Shown here in pieces: positions 13,893 to 16,374 of a stretch of 16,374 nt of DNA. The stretch covers positions 1 through 16,374 of the forward strand of contig CAYVWX010000047.1 of assembly GCA_964455635.1 (NCBI GenBank), written 5' to 3'. Positions within the stretch are counted from its first letter, which is position 1, and every line of letters begins with the position of its first letter. The stretch is from B16-G9 sp964455635. GTDB lineage: Bacteria > Bacteroidota > Bacteroidia > Bacteroidales > F082. The translations under genes were made by a program, and so were the position numbers. The notes beneath the pieces are model-generated. The model did no database searches and was not told where the DNA came from. It saw only the letters and a list, made by a program, of their open reading frames with translations.

Positions 13893-15515
13893 TTAACTGG
13901 TTTTTTGTTTGCGTTTTTCAGCTGCTTTCAATTTCATTCGTCTGGCCAGTGTCTGAACGCATTCGCGACGCGGTATAATAACCGAAACTCCCTGATAGGC
14001 AATCTCTTCTTTGTAAATTGCCAGGTTTTCGTCGTGCAGACGTCTCAGGGGTTTTACAACTCTGATGTGCTCTTCTTCAACCCCCAGTCCTTTGCAAATA
14101 CTTTCAATACGTCCCAAGGCTGCCGAGTGTTGTCCGCCGGTCATGCCCACGGTTGCATTGTCAAGAATAAACACGGTAATGGCTACTTTTTTAACCACCG
14201 CATCCAGCAGTCCTGTCATCCCCGAATGGGTAAAGGTTGAATCGCCGATAACGGCTACCGACGGGGTAAGTCCCGACTCGGCCGCCCCGACAGCCATGGT
14301 AATAGAGGCACCCATATCCACACAGGAATCAATTGATTCCAACGGTTTAAGTGCACTTAAGGTATAACATCCGATATCTGAAAAAACATGGCCTCTTCCG
14401 TAAGGTTTCATGGCATCGTTAAGCGCTTCAAACGAATCGATATGCGGACATCCGTCGCAAAGTACCGGAGGACGGCCTTTAAGAACGGAAGGGGTTTCAA
14501 AACCCGTGTCAACCGGCAGGCCCAAAGCTTTGGCAACGAGGTTGGGGTTTAGCTCACCATCGCGAGGCAGGCTGCCTTCAAGGCGTCCCTTAACGGGTTT
14601 GCCCTTATTAAGCAGTCCACGCAGCAACTCTTCCACAAGCGGCGCCCCTTCTTCCAGCACCAGCAATTCGTCAACAGCTTCGTAAAGTTGGTTAACCATG
14701 GCCGACGGTACGGGATATTGTCCTATTTTTAATACGGGGAAAGGAACTTTGCCATCTTCAAAATTCTCAATTAAATAATTATATGCCAAGCCACAGGCGA
14801 TAATTCCCAAGCTTTTATCATCTCCGTCAGTAAGCTTATTAAAGCCCGATGATTCGCCATCGGTTTCAAAAGCCGATTGTTTTCCCAGTAAGCCACTGTA
14901 GCTTTTACGGGCCATGGAAGGCAGTAAAATAAACTGGTTGTGATCGCCGGGCAGATGCAGTTCGTTTTGCGGAATTCTTTTTTTACGCTGAACACCCGAG
15001 CGCGAATGAGCCAGACGGGTTGTTATGCGAATCATAACGGGTATTCCGAATTTTTCGGAAAGTGTAAGTCCGTAATAAGCCATGTCGTAGGCCTCCTGTT
15101 GGTTAGAAGGCTCCAGCACCGGTATCATGGCAAATTTACCGTAAAAACGCGAGTCTTGTTCGTTTTGAGAGCTGTGCATGGACGGGTCGTCGGCCGATAC
15201 CACCAACAAGCCGCCATTGGTACCTGTAATGGCTGAATTCATAAAAGCATCGGCAGCAACATTAAGCCCGACATGTTTCATACAAACCATGGCTTTTTTT
15301 CCTGCGTACGACATTCCGATGCCGGTTTCCATGGCGGTTTTTTCGTTGGTTGACCATTCCGATTTGATTCCCAGTTCTTTGGCCTCTTTCGAGGCCTGAA
15401 TGTATTCGGTAATTTCGGTTGACGGTGTTCCGGGGTAGGCAAATACACCGGACAAACCACCGTCCATAGCCCCGAGAGCTATGGCCTCATCACCCAGTAA
15501 TAATATTTTATTCAT
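13893..15515 (-). CDS. iorA: Indolepyruvate oxidoreductase subunit alpha, without C-terminal ferredoxin domain
   Basis: The 540-residue protein has a pyrimidine-binding half (AYPGTPSTEI at 26-35, EWSTNEKTAMETGIGMSYAG with Glu58) and a thiamine-diphosphate-binding half (CDGCPH at 353-358, DIGCYTL, GDSTFTHSG at 424-432, LDNATVGMTGGQ with Asn453). It is the catalytic subunit of aryl-pyruvate:ferredoxin oxidoreductase, partnered by IorB. Archaeal IorA is longer and ends with two 4Fe-4S clusters; this protein stops after IIPRRECVQTLARR and a Lys-rich tail with no CxxCxxC motif. I recall similar-length IorA in other Bacteroidota, so it is probably a lineage form that uses a separate electron carrier. 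A -7 promoter-like element lies 37 nt upstream. Confidence 0.93.
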   Translation of the reverse strand: MNKILLLGDEAIALGAMDGGLSGVFAYPGTPSTEITEYIQASKEAKELGIKSEWSTNEKTAMETGIGMSYAGKKAMVCMKHVGLNVAADAFMNSAITGTNGGLLVVSADDPSMHSSQNEQDSRFYGKFAMIPVLEPSNQQEAYDMAYYGLTLSEKFGIPVMIRITTRLAHSRSGVQRKKRIPQNELHLPGDHNQFILLPSMARKSYSGLLGKQSAFETDGESSGFNKLTDGDDKSLGIIACGLAYNYLIENFEDGKVPFPVLKIGQYPVPSAMVNQLYEAVDELLVLEEGAPLVEELLRGLLNKGKPVKGRLEGSLPRDGELNPNLVAKALGLPVDTGFETPSVLKGRPPVLCDGCPHIDSFEALNDAMKPYGRGHVFSDIGCYTLSALKPLESIDSCVDMGASITMAVGAAESGLTPSVAVIGDSTFTHSGMTGLLDAVVKKVAITVFILDNATVGMTGGQHSAALGRIESICKGLGVEEEHIRVVKPLRRLHDENLAIYKEEIAYQGVSVIIPRRECVQTLARRMKLKAAEKRKQKTS

Positions 15516-15551
15516 TGTATATCAACTTTTTAATTATTTTTTTTAAAAACT

Positions 15552-15559
15552 CAAATTTA
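15552..15559 (-). promoter_or_regulatory. Bacteroidota -7 promoter element for iorAB
   Basis: On the minus strand these bases are TAAATTTG, matching TAnnTTTG, and end about 37 nt before the iorA ATG. A TTG lies 15 nt upstream, the same off-consensus spacing as at the hotdog operon. The remaining part of the divergent gap 15516-15650 shows no clear promoter for the phosphodiesterase gene. Confidence 0.45.
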
Positions 15560-15650
15560 GAAAAAAACTCTCTGCAATCGTTTTCTGAAAAGAAATCTAT
15601 AATGATTTTAAATTGAACCCGACAAATACTATTTTAGCAAAAAATAAGTT

Positions 15651-16259
15651 ATGAATTTTCTTGCTCATGCGCATCTTTCGGGTGATAACAGCAGCATTAT
15701 GGTTGGCAATTTTATGGCTGATGCCGTAAAAGGCAATGCATCCCTAAAATATAAAGATGATATTTTAAAAGGTATCGTGCTTCATCGTTTTATTGATACT
15801 TTTACCGATGCCCACAGGCTGCATAAGCAAAGCCGTAATTTAATCAGAACCGAATTTGGTAAATTCTCCGGCATTGTTGTCGATATTTATTACGATCATT
15901 TTTTAGCCGGAAACTGGCAGATGTATTCGCATGAACCTCTTGAAACTTTCACTTCGCGACTCTATAAAGAGCTGTCAAAAAGGATATTTATTCTCCCGAA
16001 ACACACACGGTATATTTTACCTTTTATGATTTCGCAAAACTGGTTGTTAAATTATGCCCATTTTAAAGGGCTCGAAAATGTTTTTCACGGTATGAACCGG
16101 CGCACAAACTATGTTTCGGGAATGCAAAATGCCGTACAGGTTTTAAAGAAAAACTACACCCGCCTTTCTGATGATTTTAATAATTTTTACCCCCAGCTGC
16201 TGCAATATGTAAACAAACTGGATGTAAACGGGCAGGATTTCCTTTCCCGTCACGGTTAA
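15651..16259 (+). CDS. acpH: Acyl carrier protein phosphodiesterase-like protein (AcpH/DUF479)
   Basis: The 202-residue protein matches the AcpH family: MNFLAHAHLS (1-10), VGNFMADAVKG with Asp24, LHRFIDTFTDAHRLHK with His45, Asp49, Asp53 and His55, and VVDIYYDHFLAGNW with Asp78, Asp82 and His83. These metal-binding His/Asp pairs are those of an HD-like phosphodiesterase. The E. coli enzyme removes the 4'-phosphopantetheine arm from acyl carrier protein. Length and start fit the family exactly. It is divergent from iorA, 135 nt apart, and appears monocistronic. In many Bacteroidota homologues the substrate has not been tested, so the reaction is inferred from the family. Confidence 0.88.
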   Translation: MNFLAHAHLSGDNSSIMVGNFMADAVKGNASLKYKDDILKGIVLHRFIDTFTDAHRLHKQSRNLIRTEFGKFSGIVVDIYYDHFLAGNWQMYSHEPLETFTSRLYKELSKRIFILPKHTRYILPFMISQNWLLNYAHFKGLENVFHGMNRRTNYVSGMQNAVQVLKKNYTRLSDDFNNFYPQLLQYVNKLDVNGQDFLSRHG

Positions 16260-16284
16260 TGCATCCGGTTGGTGCAATGCCGGG

Positions 16285-16355
16285 AAAATTCCAAATGGCA
16301 AATAACAAAACCCAAAAAGCAAATAAGCACCAATTCTAAAATTCAAAATTCCAAA
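16285..16355. repeat. A/C-rich degenerate direct repeats at the window's right edge
   Basis: The 11-mer AAAATTCCAAA occurs at 16285-16295 and again at 16345-16355, exactly 60 nt apart. Between them are related words (CAAATAACAAAACCC, AAAGCAAATAAG, AATTCTAAAATTC). C-and-A words of this type are scattered between genes in some Bacteroidota genomes. No T run or stem that would make it a terminator was seen; the copy number outside the window is unknown. Confidence 0.45.
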
Positions 16356-16374
16356 CGACTAATCAATCATCGGA

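Overview
The window looks like a chromosomal segment of a Bacteroidota bacterium, probably of the Bacteroidales/Marinilabiliales kind. Four things point there: a type IX secretion (T9SS) C-terminal sorting domain, promoter-like elements matching the Bacteroidota -7 consensus TAnnTTTG, a BtrH-domain/ABC-transporter/hotdog operon, and an IorAB pair of the short, ferredoxin-less kind. No rRNA, tRNA, CRISPR array or intact insertion sequence was seen.

Layout, left to right. (1) 2-2416 (+): the 3' end of a large secreted surface protein with a CshA-type repeat, PKD/Ig-like region, dockerin-like half-repeats, cohesin-like domain and T9SS signal. It ends at a strong, probably bidirectional terminator shared with the convergent operon. 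(2) 6544-2624 (-): a tight five-gene operon of FabZ/ApeP-like hotdog protein, HTH-like protein, BtrH-type acyltransferase/cysteine-hydrolase-like protein, ABC ATPase and ABC-2 permease. It resembles the export end of aryl-polyene/resorcinol-type lipid clusters but has no ketosynthase or acyl carrier protein here. (3) 6778-9401 (+): a metallophore-type RiPP operon, hvfA-hvfB-hvfC-hvfX. It encodes a secreted Lys-rich precursor with six KCG cysteines, an MNIO (DUF692) oxidase, a DUF2063 partner and a DoxX-family membrane protein. A terminator-like hairpin with an alternative fold lies between precursor and enzyme genes. (4) 9740-11631 (+): a more AT-rich, probably horizontally acquired AbiE-type toxin-antitoxin pair. 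A consensus promoter lies inside the first codons of the called antitoxin ORF. (5) 13128-11896 (-): a lipoprotein M23 endopeptidase; just past its 3' end, on the other strand, is a short coding-like remnant. (6) 15515-13203 (-): iorA and iorB, indolepyruvate oxidoreductase. (7) 15651-16259 (+): an AcpH-like phosphodiesterase, followed by an A/C-rich degenerate repeat at the window edge.

The most interesting system is the hvf operon. By analogy with Haemophilus HvfABC and proteobacterial bufferins, HvfB-HvfC should oxidise cysteines in the precursor to copper-binding oxazolone/thioamide-type groups, and the exported product would sequester copper. The five-gene operon opposite it (divergent, sharing the 6545-6777 intergenic region) is the second candidate for a poorly described pathway. 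All functions are inferred from sequence patterns and remembered family features; no searches were run.
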